Shown piece after piece: positions 43,015-54,484 of a DNA stretch of 64,000 nt; position 1 is the stretch's first letter, and each line of letters starts with the position of its first letter. The stretch lies in assembly GCA_010094025.1 (NCBI GenBank), contig ML991771.1:744001-808000 (forward strand), given 5' to 3'. Source of the stretch: Viridothelium virens (taxonomy: Eukaryota; Ascomycota; Dothideomycetes; Trypetheliales; Trypetheliaceae). Position numbers and translations under genes: made by a program. Below the pieces are notes generated by a model, which saw only the letters and a program-made list of their open reading frames with translations, made no database searches and was not told the DNA's origin.

Positions 43015-43710
43015 ATGGCCCCGGGGTATTTCCCAGCTGAGATCGTCGTTGAGATCTTCAAACAGCTAGACCATATCCGAGACGTGATCAACCTTTCCAT
43101 GGCCTGCACTAAATTTCAAGCGATCTGGCAAGACAACTCTCGCATTATTGCAGATATTGTCCTACCAAAGCATATTCATTTTTATTCTACTGCAAGAATT
43201 GTGGCAGAAGAGGAAGGCAGGCTGGAATTGCTACGCAGGCAGGAAGGATCAACCACCATGTCAACCGCTCCGACAACTGAGAACACCTACGAAGTCACTG
43301 TTTCTTACCTCAAGCGTGTACTGTTCAACGACCACAATGCGGACTTAGCGGTCATGTTTCTAAACGGAACATTTCCTTATTATGGGCCCCGGATGCCGAA
43401 GGGCTTCTACAAACCTGATTACTGCATAGCCCATTTGGCTATAATCCTTTGGCACCTAGCCCGCCCCAGCGAGAGCTGCTCCTGGCTCCTCGGCTACTTT
43501 ACGAAAGACGAGTTCGATCATGCCATGCATGTGTTGTTCCATTTCATGATGACAATCGAGATGAGCCCCGATAGCCCACGTTGGTTATTAAGAGGTCTTG
43601 CCAGCACTTGGTCGATGGATGAATTCAAACGGGGGTGTCAATTTTTCAATGAGTTACAGGATTCTTCTTGGTGGAAAGAGATACAGGGAGGGTATGGGAG
43701 GAACGCCTAA
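43015..43710 (+). CDS. F-box domain protein
   Basis: 231-aa single-exon protein. The N-terminal FPAEIVVEIFKQLDHIRDVINLSMACTKFQAIW (about 6-40) is a recognisable F-box, which would bind Skp1 and make this a substrate-recognition subunit of an SCF ubiquitin ligase. The rest has no repeat domain I can name; the middle looks helical with aromatic residues. ATG 43015 is directly before the F-box. Such short F-box proteins are numerous in filamentous fungi. Target unknown. Confidence 0.75.
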   Translation: MAPGYFPAEIVVEIFKQLDHIRDVINLSMACTKFQAIWQDNSRIIADIVLPKHIHFYSTARIVAEEEGRLELLRRQEGSTTMSTAPTTENTYEVTVSYLKRVLFNDHNADLAVMFLNGTFPYYGPRMPKGFYKPDYCIAHLAIILWHLARPSESCSWLLGYFTKDEFDHAMHVLFHFMMTIEMSPDSPRWLLRGLASTWSMDEFKRGCQFFNELQDSSWWKEIQGGYGRNA

Positions 43711-44788
43711 GGCCGTGAGGATACGTGGTGCTGGAATGGATCACTTGGCATGGTTCGATGATTTCCCCAAGTCTTGAAATTTGGCCCATATTAGATGATT
43801 TTTCAAATGAACCCTCAGCCCGTCTCTTACTTACACGGGCCTTTAAGGTAGTTCTGAAGTTGAAGATTCGAAACTCGAAGCACACATCCTGGATGGCAAA
43901 CCTCACTACCCTATATCTTCGGATCCCACGATTCAGTAGAGTAGTTTGCAGGTAGTAAACCTTTCTCTACCTCAATTTTCGAAGCAATATCTCGTAGCAT
44001 ACAACTCATCTACTGGTTTGGTGCGTTCTGGACTGTGTGAGAGAGCGTGAATCTACTTGTTTTCGCCATCGCGGGTGTAACTTCTCCTTGCATCCCAGGC
44101 GTATCCGGGCAATGCAGAACTGACGGTATTATTCCGCCTGCAAGCAACTGTCACCTGCCGCCACTCTTGCCATCCTTCAATAGGACCTGTCATCGACATA
44201 TGTGAAGTTGTGAAATGGGTCCGTCAATTTTAAGTTCATTGCTGTAGAAAGATAGCCCCAGCTTGAAACATTGACATTCTACTTGCAACCACGAGCCAGC
44301 CGACTGCTGGTAGAGCTTTGAACGCTATTTAAAACCTGTCTGACCTGTCACTACTACATTTGAGGAAGCTGAAGCCCTATGCCATCCCCATGCCCATGCC
44401 GAATGTCCAAAAAAGGACTGGGTTTCCCCCCTGATAATTTATCTGGGACGATGTGAAGCGAGAGGTGGAACGTCAAGAGAGCAAACAAGGCATTGGGTTC
44501 CTACCCAATACAGAATTCGAAACGAAGAGAGGAGATACCTTAAAGGTGTTGAAAGTTGATTCTCGGTATATGTAGGTATCTAGGTTGAGCTAAGTGTAGC
44601 TTAGAAGTGCCATTTATTACGGCTTTGCACATGAACAGCAAAAAGTTTACTAATGTCAACTCATACTTGTTCACGTTTGAGTAATGGTATGCGGAAGCAA
44701 TTACCCAGTTCTGCAGGACGACCATCGCCAAAGCAATGTCTAACACGTCCTCGCGCCAATGACTCCAAATTATCTCGTCACAGTCGCT
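43711..44788. other. intergenic
   Basis: 1.08 kb between the F-box gene and the LPMO gene (convergent). Only short open frames; nothing recognised. Confidence 0.4.
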
Positions 44789-46333
44789 CTACAAATGTTT
44801 CCGTGCACGTCTTGCACGATGCTTCCTCGCCATATTCAGGTTCATACTTGCAGTATTACCACAAGTCCCAAATCCCGCCTGACATCCATTCCCACAATAA
44901 TCTCCTGAACTCCCACAGTACCCATGAGCAGAGCAGCAATTGCCCATTATCGACCCCTGACAAGTCTGTCCCGCATTCCCGCCACAAGCTCCATCCAGGG
45001 AGACCTTCGACCCACCAGCCGCTGCCGCCGCCGATGACGACGGAGCAGCAGCAGCAGGACCGGACACAGCCGACGACCAATCCGAACCCGTCGGTGCAGA
45101 CGCCCCCACCGTCCCACTAATCTTCGCCCACACCGCACTCGCACTCCGACTCAACTCGCCCGTATCCACCTCACTCCCCTCCACATTGCCCTTCCCCAGC
45201 AGCACCACCCCCATCGGACTCGGACTCGGCGACGGACTCAGCGTCTTCGGCTCAGGCGTCAGATCCCGCCCATACCCCGGGGGGCCCTGCAGCGTTGCGT
45301 CGGCGGCGGCACCGGCGCTCTGACACTGCGCCTGGATGGCGTCGCAGCGCGCCTCCCAGATGCGGCAGCCGAAGGAGCCGGTTGGCGGCGCGGCGGCGTA
45401 GCAGGATCGCGCTTGGGCCCAGCAGGCGGCGGAGGCGTTATAGCAGCCTGAGAGGGTGGTGTAGGGCGGGAGCTCGGTGCCGAACCAGTTTGCGGCGATG
45501 AGGATGGTGGAGGGTGGAGGGAGGCCTTCGGACTGCTGTAGTTGCTGCTGTTGGGCTTTGGCGTCTTTAGAGTCGGAGGTGGATAGGGTGGAGATGTTGG
45601 CGATGGCGGGGCCGGGCAGCGGATATGGGAGGGCGAGGGGTGTGGTCCAGATGTCGAAGTGGACGGGGGGTGACATGGGCTGGATATAGGAAGGGATGGA
45701 GACGGTGGAGGTGGGCTTGCCGGTGCCGGTGGAGTTGACGAAGAGTTGGGCACAGCCGACATAGAATTGTGGGTTCGAAGGTACCTTATCGGCTTGATGA
45801 AGGGCGAGGAGTTCGGGCCGTGCAAGGTAGTAGCCACCTTCGAGGGAGGAGGGTAGTTGGACGTAGAAATGGCCAGCGTTGTCACGAAGCTTCTCGGTAC
45901 ACCATTTTCCAGCGGTCTCGTCGTAGCCATCATCCCAAATCTTGAACCAGCCGTCGCCGACGCCCGTATCGTTGATAGCGGAAACGACTTTCTTCAAGTA
46001 GACAGCACACGGTCCTTTATGTGATATGTCGATACTCTCAGCGGAGCTGTCATCCGGAATTGCGCGGTATTCGAAAGTGATGGTAGAGCCCGCATTGGCA
46101 GGGCAGACTTGGGCGACACCATCCTCTCCGTTATATCCACAGGCCATCTCATTGCCTAAGAGATTGTTGATTGGAAATGTAGCATTGTTGGGAACCATAG
46201 GCATGCGAACGCATGTTGCATTGCCTTGGTCTACGCCATCGAGGTAAAAGTTCGTAAACAAAGTATGTCCAGCAGCCAGCTGAGCGACTCCCAGAGCCGC
46301 GAGAGCCGATTTGAGAATAGTAGTGGAAGGCAT
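44789..46333 (-). CDS. AA9 lytic polysaccharide monooxygenase with C-terminal CBM18
   Basis: Secreted copper enzyme that cleaves cellulose or hemicellulose oxidatively. 514 aa: signal peptide 1-22, mature N-terminal His23 (HTLFTNFYLDG), second histidine-brace residue His105 in SHKGPCAVYL, conserved His179 and the QFYVGCAQL motif with Gln189 and Tyr191. After the catalytic domain (to about 215) comes a Ser/Pro/Ala-rich linker with a Cys-rich segment (CYNASAACW to CDAIQAQC), then an eight-cysteine hevein-like CBM18 (450-491, CGGNAG to GFGTC), which binds chitin. The end is basic (ARKHRARRARKHL). Most AA9 enzymes carry CBM1, so CBM18 is unusual. ATG 46333 is chosen because it starts a clean signal peptide; the frame is open further upstream. 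A composition flip lies at about 45.28 kb. Confidence 0.92.
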   Translation of the reverse strand: MPSTTILKSALAALGVAQLAAGHTLFTNFYLDGVDQGNATCVRMPMVPNNATFPINNLLGNEMACGYNGEDGVAQVCPANAGSTITFEYRAIPDDSSAESIDISHKGPCAVYLKKVVSAINDTGVGDGWFKIWDDGYDETAGKWCTEKLRDNAGHFYVQLPSSLEGGYYLARPELLALHQADKVPSNPQFYVGCAQLFVNSTGTGKPTSTVSIPSYIQPMSPPVHFDIWTTPLALPYPLPGPAIANISTLSTSDSKDAKAQQQQLQQSEGLPPPSTILIAANWFGTELPPYTTLSGCYNASAACWAQARSCYAAAPPTGSFGCRIWEARCDAIQAQCQSAGAAADATLQGPPGYGRDLTPEPKTLSPSPSPSPMGVVLLGKGNVEGSEVDTGELSRSASAVWAKISGTVGASAPTGSDWSSAVSGPAAAAPSSSAAAAAGGSKVSLDGACGGNAGQTCQGSIMGNCCSAHGYCGSSGDYCGNGCQAGFGTCGNTASMNLNMARKHRARRARKHL

Positions 46334-47431
46334 ATCTTCGGGAGAAATCAATGAAAGGATAGATGCCGGAACGAACTCCGATGAAAGGAATGTCTGTACT
46401 TGGTCTAATGGGCGAAAGAGGATTGCTAATTTCCTAAAATGCCTTGCCAATATGAAGCAACAGGAACAAGAAAGTAAAGGTTTGGGAAGAAAATGTAGCT
46501 CAGGTGCCGGGCTGCTGCATTCTATTGTTTGGCAACGCAATCACGCGGAGGGCGTCAACAAAGGAAATCTCGTGTTAGCCACAACCAAGAACACAGACTC
46601 TGCTGTGAATGTGAAGGGCAAGGAGATGAAGCCGTCGCATAAAAAGACTTTTGAAGTTTGCTTGACCTACGGTCACGCGAAAGTGGATCTGGAAGATTTG
46701 CATCTCACGCTTTTCGGTCTTGCTATTAAGTCCCATAGTATTTCTAAAAGCTGTCATTGCCACATCAAGAATGTACGGTTTGTGGGATTGACGGCGGCTA
46801 TTCAAGAGGTTTCACGAGCTCAAATGTTGTTAGGAAGCGGAGGGATGTTCATCTTTCTAGAGTAGATGGAGGGACAGAACAAGGACGGACCAATCGCTCA
46901 ATCTCACAAATCCGAACTTTTGATCAACCTTGTCGATACTAGGATGGACCTTTTTCCCATGAGGATCGAGCGCTTTACACGATCTTACTCAATCATCACC
47001 TCAGATCATGGCGGAAGAACTTCCAATAATGGTAATCCGATGGGTCCATATCCACTTCAGGTGTGGGAGACGCGACTTCTTAACTGGACCCACTAATTAC
47101 CGAGCAGCATCACCATGATGATGTAGAGTGGCAAACTGGACTGATAGAGGCAGGGATTACAATTTTTTTTTTTCTACATGTTCTTTGATTCTATTACCTT
47201 TGCTCAAAGCAGGCGCCGAGACACCGCGTAATTATGCATTGCTCCGATGCATGTATCCTTGCAATATCAATATTCGAGCCCTGGTATACTAGAAAAAAGG
47301 CGCCGAAGTGAGAAGACGCAGTCCTCAACTCCATGGCAGTGATGGTATATTGCAATGAGAGTCCCGTTTGTGCTTTATATTGTTACCCTGAACTACCTCG
47401 CTTGCTAGACAAGAGAAAACTACAGAAGCTC
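46334..47431. other. intergenic, LPMO promoter side
   Basis: 1.1 kb; upstream region of the LPMO gene and 3' side of the MFS gene. One 184-codon plus-strand frame (46311-46865) overlaps the LPMO start antisense and matches nothing. Confidence 0.4.
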
Positions 47432-49297
47432 TCAGACTGCTGATTTCTCGTTCTGCTCCTCACGCTCCCGGGTTTCTTTCTCCTGTTGCAACCGTTTGTG
47501 GACATAGTCAGCAGCATGGCTCTGCGCGCGTCCATCGGCTCCTGTGGCAATGCTATTGTTCCTGCTTGCCTCGCGGCTACTCTTGTATGCGGCCATCGAG
47601 TTGCTACGGGAACCCAGTCCGGGGAGGTGTGAGACCCTGCGACCACCAACATTGTCCATGCGCGCATCCTGGAGTTGTTGGGCAAAGGGAGAGCGCTTTC
47701 GAAGTGTCGGACCTTTCCAATAGATGACGTAGACAGCAATGATAAGGAGAGTGGCAATACAGAAGAGAATTGTGGAAGCATACTCAAGGTTGCGACCCTT
47801 GCTCTTGCCAATGTTGGTAAAGAATGGTGTCGCTGGGATGGTAAGGACACCGGCAAGGAAGTCACGGGACCATCCGTTTCCACCTGTGGCGGAGGCGGAA
47901 TAGGGACCGTACGCGCATATCATGTAGTCGATCGTTGCCATGTAGATACTGTAGTTTGCAATACCAATGACGGCAGCGAAAACCATGGTTCCGATCCAAT
48001 GGACTGGAGGCCCAAGAGATGTCCAGGCAAATCCAATCAGGCCAATAGGAAGGCAGGGTGCCGTGAAGAGCAGGAACCACAGGCGAGATTCGTACTGAGC
48101 TTGCTCGTCTTCGGGCTTTTCACGACGTTCTCTCTGATTACGCCGGATGGCTGGGATGAATAATGCCCAGGCAATGAAGTAGCCAACCAAGATGGGCAGA
48201 AAGGCAAGCCCGAGTTGGTAATCATTGAAGTTCCATTGCTTGTACACAAGGGAGAAAGATTGAATAAACATGAACACAAGCGCATCACTGAATCCGGAGA
48301 GGAGGGAGAGCGTAAGCACAATCGGCTCAGTAAGGAACATTTTGAAGGGGCGGATCCAAGTGATAAGAATTTCCCTCGGACTGAGTCGCTCTCTCAGGTC
48401 GGAGAGCTCGCCTGGACCGTAGAGATTAGGATGAGTACCGGCTTTGCGCCTCTTCTTTGCAATCTTATCCATCATGATTGTGGCTCGTGTTTCTGGAACA
48501 GTGATGAAGTGGAGGATCTGAACAGCGCCACCAAAGATCAGCTGAATCCAGATATTCCAGCGCCAAGGAAGGAACTGTTGAACAAAACCGCCGACGACAG
48601 GGCCCAGAATTGAGCCGCCGACTGATGAGAAGACGATGTAGGCGACAGCATATTGCTGATCTTCCGGCTCGAACACGTCTGCAATCATACCAAGAGTGAC
48701 GGAACCGCCAGCAGATGAAATACCGCCGAGAGCCCGGCCGACGAGAATGGTGCCAAAATTCTTGGCTAGAGCAACCGGAAGCTGCCAAATATTGACGAGG
48801 AAGAGGGAGAGCTGCAAGATTGGCCATCTTCCGAATTCCTCCGACCACGGAGCCCAGAGCTCACATCCAAAAGCATAGAGGACCAGGAAGATCATTGCGC
48901 CGCATCGTGCCGCCTGCTCGCTGACGTGGAACTCCTCAGTGATGCCATCGAGTGCGTTGGAGTAGAGACTGGTGTTGAAGTTCATAGAGACTTGAACAAT
49001 AAAGATGACGGTCAGGATCCACCACTTCTTCCAGCTGGGAAAGCCAAATCCGAGCTCGTCATAACAGTCGTCTTCGGTGATTTCAATCTTATCATAGGTG
49101 CCTGCTTTCTCCAGCTCTTGCCCATAGTGGGAATTATCAACGGGACGGTTGTTGGCAGGATGTTCCATGGCAGGATCCTGATTAGAGATGGCCTCGAGAT
49201 GGCCGGCCTCAGCCGCAGTATCTGAAGAATGTTCTGATGGTTTGCGCATGTTCGCTGGGGCAGCTGCGCCTGGCGAGGGTTCTCTCGAGGCGCTCAT
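47432..49297 (-). CDS. MFS multidrug/polyamine-type transporter (DHA1 family)
   Basis: 621-aa single-exon membrane protein of the major facilitator superfamily, drug:H+ antiporter-1 type. Cytoplasmic N-terminus of about 90 polar residues, then twelve hydrophobic segments starting at KWWILTVIFIVQVSMNF. DHA1 signatures: ALDGITEEFHVS in the first loop, WAPWSEEFGRWP (motif A type), GRALGGISSAGGSVTLGMIADVF (motif B/C region), and PETRATIMMDKIAKKRRKAG after segment six. The C-terminal tail is charged and Ser-rich. Substrate unknown; close relatives export drugs or polyamines. Confidence 0.9.
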   Translation of the reverse strand: MSASREPSPGAAAPANMRKPSEHSSDTAAEAGHLEAISNQDPAMEHPANNRPVDNSHYGQELEKAGTYDKIEITEDDCYDELGFGFPSWKKWWILTVIFIVQVSMNFNTSLYSNALDGITEEFHVSEQAARCGAMIFLVLYAFGCELWAPWSEEFGRWPILQLSLFLVNIWQLPVALAKNFGTILVGRALGGISSAGGSVTLGMIADVFEPEDQQYAVAYIVFSSVGGSILGPVVGGFVQQFLPWRWNIWIQLIFGGAVQILHFITVPETRATIMMDKIAKKRRKAGTHPNLYGPGELSDLRERLSPREILITWIRPFKMFLTEPIVLTLSLLSGFSDALVFMFIQSFSLVYKQWNFNDYQLGLAFLPILVGYFIAWALFIPAIRRNQRERREKPEDEQAQYESRLWFLLFTAPCLPIGLIGFAWTSLGPPVHWIGTMVFAAVIGIANYSIYMATIDYMICAYGPYSASATGGNGWSRDFLAGVLTIPATPFFTNIGKSKGRNLEYASTILFCIATLLIIAVYVIYWKGPTLRKRSPFAQQLQDARMDNVGGRRVSHLPGLGSRSNSMAAYKSSREASRNNSIATGADGRAQSHAADYVHKRLQQEKETREREEQNEKSAV

Positions 49298-51885
49298 GTT
49301 GTAAAGTTATCTCAAAGCTAGTGGAAGGTGTATGTGGACATCTAGAAGGTAAGATTACCGATATATAAGAATCAGGTCTCTCGTGAAAGTGATGGTGAAG
49401 AACGACAGAAATCTAACAGCCGTTGATGTGTTATGCAGAGCAAGCGGGACGACGCTGGGCGTAGAGGAATCCACAAGACCCAGGCTCGGAAGGTAAGGAA
49501 GGTGAGGTTAACGAGGCGAATCTAGTGTTATTAAGACAAGGCGGGGAGGGAAGGGTTCATATTAGTTGTTAGGGTAGTGGCCGGGGGGACAATGAACCTT
49601 GTCGTCCTTGGGCGGGATCGTGGTCGCGTGTGCCACGGTTGCAACTAATTGAGGCAAACAACGGAACCCATTCTGCTGGCTCCCACATGGACATCTTTTT
49701 CTCTCTTGGCACTGAGAGGATTGTCGGTCAGTACCGGCATGACGACCGCGAATCGTGTTGTCTGGCGGAGATCGCAAGGGCAATGAGAAAAGGCAACAGT
49801 CGAATCACGATCGCAAGTGTGGCGTTTCGTCGGTGCGCATAAAGCACCAGAAAGTACGTACGAGTTGCCTGCTCATCTACCCACCTACCTGTGAAGAGTG
49901 TGCCTTGCCTGAGTCGAGGCACCCGAGGGATTTTGGTCCTGGTCTACTTGTGGTGCTGGCGGTGCTCTGCTTGCGGGGATTTGTCCAATTTCCAGCCTGA
50001 CGTCATGGGGCTACACCTTGGAGGCTCGGAGCCACAAACTCAATTGAGTAAGAGATGGGGGTCACGCTGCACCCCGATCGTTGTAATGGCCTGCAATCGA
50101 CTGGTGCTCTCGCAACTTTCCGCCCGCACGTCCTTCGACTCCGTCAGCCCGTCCCGCACCTGGAGTGCAGAACCATCAATGCGAACCTGAAGCACGCGAA
50201 TGAGTGCTGCACTGATTCGGTGCAGGGTGCAGCTGCGACATACGGGAATGAGCCCGCATCCACGTCACAACGTCATAAGCATCGTACTGCAGTGCACTTA
50301 TGAACCGCGCAATCTTGCAAAAGCTGCATTCCGTGTTGAATCTAATTACTGCGCCTCTACGCCACATTATACTTTAAGCATTAAAATGGCAATAGCAACT
50401 TTAAAGCTTCCAGTTATTTCCAAAGTCGCTGGAGGACAAGAGGGCAATTTGCATGGGTAGTGGCTTATGGGAATCCCATAAGACCGCACGTCCATTTTTG
50501 GGATGTTTCGCGATCTGTGACAGGGAAAAACCAACATTTCCGCATCTGCACCTGTTGGTTTCTGTAAGCCTTGCAGTCATCATAAGCTTTTGGCGCTCTT
50601 CCCGTCTCCCGTTTCCCGTGGTCCGTGTCTGCAACTCGTGAAGCGAAAAGTCTTGGTGGTCTGATTTAGTATTCCCCCGCAAAGCTTTCTGTCGGATTTC
50701 CTTAGATTACCAGCCGATTAAACGTGCTCCTTTCGAAAAATTACCTTAGGTATCTACCGCCTTATGGCACTACAAAGTTAAGGTTTACATATACCACGTT
50801 CTTCCGAACATCTAGGGCAATCCTCACTATGAAGCGAGCCCGACCGCCCCGCCTCACTGCCCAATTTGTGCATTTTTTGCTAAATACTCCAGCTCCTTTA
50901 CTGGTACCATTGCGTTGCATCTTGTCATCCGGGGTCTCCGCAAATCTTCCACAAAGTAACCACCGAGACCCTGACTGACAGACCAAGATGAAACTAGAGC
51001 CTCCAGAGTCCTGTCCTACGTCTTGAGCTTGTCATCCAAAGAAGACCAAGGCAACCAGGCAGAAAATCTCGATTGCTTGAATACGCGTCTAAATGAGCTT
51101 CGTTGAGGGATTCTTTGCTAAAATTTTTACCCTTCAGTCATTCAATGGCCTTCAAGATTTATGAGTATCTCTGGAGAACATCGCGTGATTGCCCATATTA
51201 CTAGTAGAGACCACGTGTTCGAGCAGTTCTTCAAACCTTTCCAATCGCATCTACCATAGGTGAGCTCGACGCGACTGAGAATTGTATTCTGAGCTTCATT
51301 CAATTCTGGATGAACCATTGTTATGATGTTACGAACCTGTAGCGGCGTTTCCCGGCACCCTCGTCTTTCAAGGGCATAATCCAGAGCAACCCTTTCATCA
51401 ACCAGGCTAACGCTGTTACTGTGCTTTTAGGTCGAAGTCAGCTTGTAGTGCTCTTGATCTGCAGGGAAGGTCTTCGGTCGTGAAGATGCTGCAGGTCATG
51501 CGTGCTGCGCGCCAGCGCATACGCGTAAGACGTTTCGGGCTTAGTCATGATCGGAACTTCAACCCCCAGTCATCTCGCACACCAATCACCATCTGTCATG
51601 TATTCAACCCATCTGTTCCTCTCCGCTGTTTGAGTATGAGATGGTTAACGGAGTACTTCGTTTTGAGATAGAATATCTCACCCTTCGTCTCAATTTGAGA
51701 TAACTCGGACAAGGATGACCGCGCGGAAGTTTCCTAGGCAGGTTACACTGCATGCCTAATGGTTACATGGACCTGCGACTTCAGGAAGGTCTGGGGATGA
51801 TCTCCAGAACCGTTACCGAGCCTCAATTGCTCACTGTTCGGATGGCATCCCCTCTTGCGACCCACCGGCAAACTTCACCTCTAGG
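49298..51885. other. long intergenic region
   Basis: 2.6 kb between the divergent MFS and hydrolase-like genes. All open frames are short (up to 99 codons) and none is recognised; no repeat seen. The left 300 bp should be the MFS promoter and leader. Confidence 0.45.
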
Positions 51886-53710
51886 ATGATGATGACTATG
51901 CTGAGCCCGCTGGTACTTGGTATTATTTCATTGCTTGGGATTGGAGCACAAGCTGCATTCGACGCGCCTCCGGGAGTCCAGATATGGTGCGGCAAAGCCT
52001 ACAGACCAGAGTAAGTCACTGTCTCAAAGGGCCGCGTGTTGATATTCTAATTCGAATAATAGGAACGCCTCCTTCAATCCCGGGGGATGGCTTGAAGCGC
52101 CTGCAAGCTCTCCTAGCCCTCTACTCAATGTTAAGATATACCCCCGAATGAACCTGTACACTGCGGATGACCAGACAGGATCCTTCATTGTTGAGGCCGC
52201 GATTTCGAATATCCACGGAGCCCCATACTACAACACTACCGGCAGTTTACAGAATAATGGTAGCGTCTCATCGGAATCATTTACGACGCTCTACGTCGAT
52301 ATCTCCGATGCTGATAGTGGAAACGCCTTGGTTTCTGGGGCCAATATTACTGTGAACTCTACTGCTAATGAGTTTTCGTTTTCGCTATCGAATCTCACCG
52401 CTCGGACCAATCCGTACAATATTGTCCTCTATGGTGCTTCGCAAGACGGGAATCAAACTTACACTGCCACAACACAACTCTATAGACTACCTAGCCGAAC
52501 CGATGGAGGAAGTGTCACCAAACTTGATTACCTGTATGGTGGTCTCATGGTGCAAAATTACCTTGCAAACTCCACGACTTGGTCACCAATATTTCCCTAC
52601 TCCTACTATGTCTCATGGGACTGGCTCAGTGCTAATCTCTCAAACCTCGATGCGTTGAAGTCCGACGGCTACAATATCGTTCATCTCATTCCGGGTGGAT
52701 CTACAGCCGGCGAGTATGCCTTTAACATCACCCTCCTAGATCAATTCCTCGATCGCATGGATACCCTGGAGCTATGGCTCATGTACGACATGCGGTGGAC
52801 CTACCAAAACCAATCCGCCGTTGCAGAACAGGTCAACCGGATTAAGACGCGGAAATCTCTGCTCCTGTGGTACACGGGCGACGAACCAGACGGAAACGGC
52901 GACCCGCTCAATGCCACCAGCATTGCCTACTCGCAGATCAAATCCCTCGACCCCTACCACCCAGTCTCGCTCTGCCTCAACTGCTACAACTTCCACTACC
53001 AGGCCTACACCGCCACCGGCACCGACATCGTCATGGAAGACGTCTACCCCATCGCCGTCAACACCTCGTACTCGACCGTGTACGGCACCGTCTGCAACAC
53101 CACCTACGGCTGCTGCGGCTGCGACGACTGCAACCTCTTCACCCCCTTCCGCAGCATCTCGGGCCGGCTCGACCAGCTGCACGCCTACGACGTCTGGCTC
53201 GACACCAACCCCCCCAAGACGTACTGGGGCGTGCCGCAGGGCTTCGGCGCCAGCCAGTTCTGGACAAGGTACCCGACCCCCGCCGAGGAGGCGGTCATGG
53301 ACGTGCTGCGCCTGAATCATGGCGCTAAGGCGCTTGTCGCTTGGACGTTTCCGACGCAGCCCGATTTGGTCGACGTGACGAGTCGGTTGGCGGCGGTGTT
53401 GACGCAGCAGGAGACGACGGCGTTTTTGCTGGGTGCGCAGCCGAGTGGTGTGGTGGTGAGTGCGGGGAATGGGACGTTGGGGAATGCGGATGCGGCTGTG
53501 TGGGTCCAAGGAGGGAGGATGTTGGTTAGTGTCGTGAGTCTGGACTATGAGGATGTCGAAGGGACGGTCCGGGTGAGTTTACCAGGGAATGCGAGTGCGG
53601 TAAGCAGTGTGCTTTGGGGGAATGGCGGATGGACGGTTTCAGGAGGGGCGTTGATGAAGAGTGGCTTGAGTGGGCTGGAAGTTGATATGCTCATCTTGGA
53701 CCTAAGCTAA
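51886..53710 (+). CDS. secreted protein with glycoside-hydrolase-like fold
   Basis: Two exons (51886-52010, 52063-53710; 52-bp intron) encode 590 aa. A signal peptide (about 1-24, ending GIGAQAA) and many N-x-S/T sites show secretion. After a beta-rich N-terminal domain (to about 200), the region beginning DYLYGGLMVQNYLANS contains WDWLSANLSNLDALKSDGYN, LWLMYDMRW, LLLWYTGDEPDG, DIVMEDVYP and YWGVPQGFG. This layout fits a TIM-barrel hydrolase with the GDEPDG glutamate as a likely catalytic residue. I know similar fungal proteins only as glycoside hydrolase subgroup catalytic core proteins; no GH family number is claimed. The C-terminus is a small beta domain. Strong C-to-G composition flip at about 53.25 kb. 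Confidence 0.7.
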
Positions 53711-53875
53711 GGAATGGCATTCTGAAAGTAGTGAATGTAAGTCCTTACGGGTAAGCTAGCTCTACTTCGTGTACATAGCTACGATGCATTGGTTCAAAAA
53801 AGAGAAAAAAAAGTCTCGGCTTGATCACACGTTGCTCATTCCATCCCAATGCTTACCTGCCTCCTTATTTTCATT

Positions 53876-54484
53876 TTATTGCTCTTCTAAATTATTCGTG
53901 TTCAGAAAAAGATCGGGCTTAGATCTTGTCCAAGAGCTTTCTGTGGTAGTGCTTGTGCGTCTGTGGAGTGGCCTCATAGTTGCCTTTTCCCCTCGGATTC
54001 CTACCCAAGATCTCGTCAGCATTACTTCTCGCGTCTTTGAGGAGGGGAGTACGCACATGGTATCATCCTGACATTCGGTGAAATCATCATTCTTCTGACC
54101 ATCGTGAGTAATGGTCGCGCAGTATACGGCAGACTTGTAGTCTTGAGCAATGGATCCAATGACAACACGGTCTGCACCGGGTTGACCACCATCATACGTT
54201 TCACCGCTCAGGATGGGAAACTCGAGGTAGGGTTTCTGGGCTTGGTGGAAGTTGAAATGTTCGTAATCGTTGTAGGTGTGAGGATACTTGTCCTTTCCTA
54301 GAGAAGACAATATGAATTGAGGATATCTCTTTGGTCAGCATGATTTGGATTTACCAAGAGTTTGACCTTGAGAGGTAAGTTCGAGAGCCTTGGTGGCAGC
54401 ATTGTTGATATCAGCTTTACTGTATTGGATTTTGCCGCCGCAGTTACAACCAGAAGGCTCATAGAAGATCTCGACGCCGGACAT
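53876..54484 (-). CDS. guanyl-specific ribonuclease T1-like protein
   Basis: Two exons (54484-54355, 54297-53876; 57-bp intron) encode about 183 aa. All RNase T1 catalytic elements are visible: the His of YPHTYNDYE, the Glu of YLEFPI, the Arg of GADRVV and the His of ATITHDG, with an N-terminal half CNCGGKIQYSKADINNAATKA of the usual type. Two features are odd. There is no signal peptide: the protein starts MSGVEIFYEPSGC, whereas T1 enzymes are normally secreted. It also carries about 70 extra basic residues after the FTEC end of the normal fold, which may reflect a further unrecognised intron. An upstream exon with a leader was looked for and not found. Confidence 0.85.

Noticed and set aside
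45259-45933. 224-codon alternative frame within the LPMO gene
   Set aside because: Low-complexity Pro/Ser sequence; the AA9-CBM18 frame covers the same bases.
46311-46865. 184-codon frame antisense to the LPMO start
   Set aside because: No recognised domain; overlaps a signal-peptide-coding sequence on the other strand.
52772-53509. 245-codon antisense frame, plus two long sense-strand frames in other phases
   Set aside because: GC-rich skewed stretch lacks stop codons in all frames; only the frame with signal peptide and conserved blocks is real.
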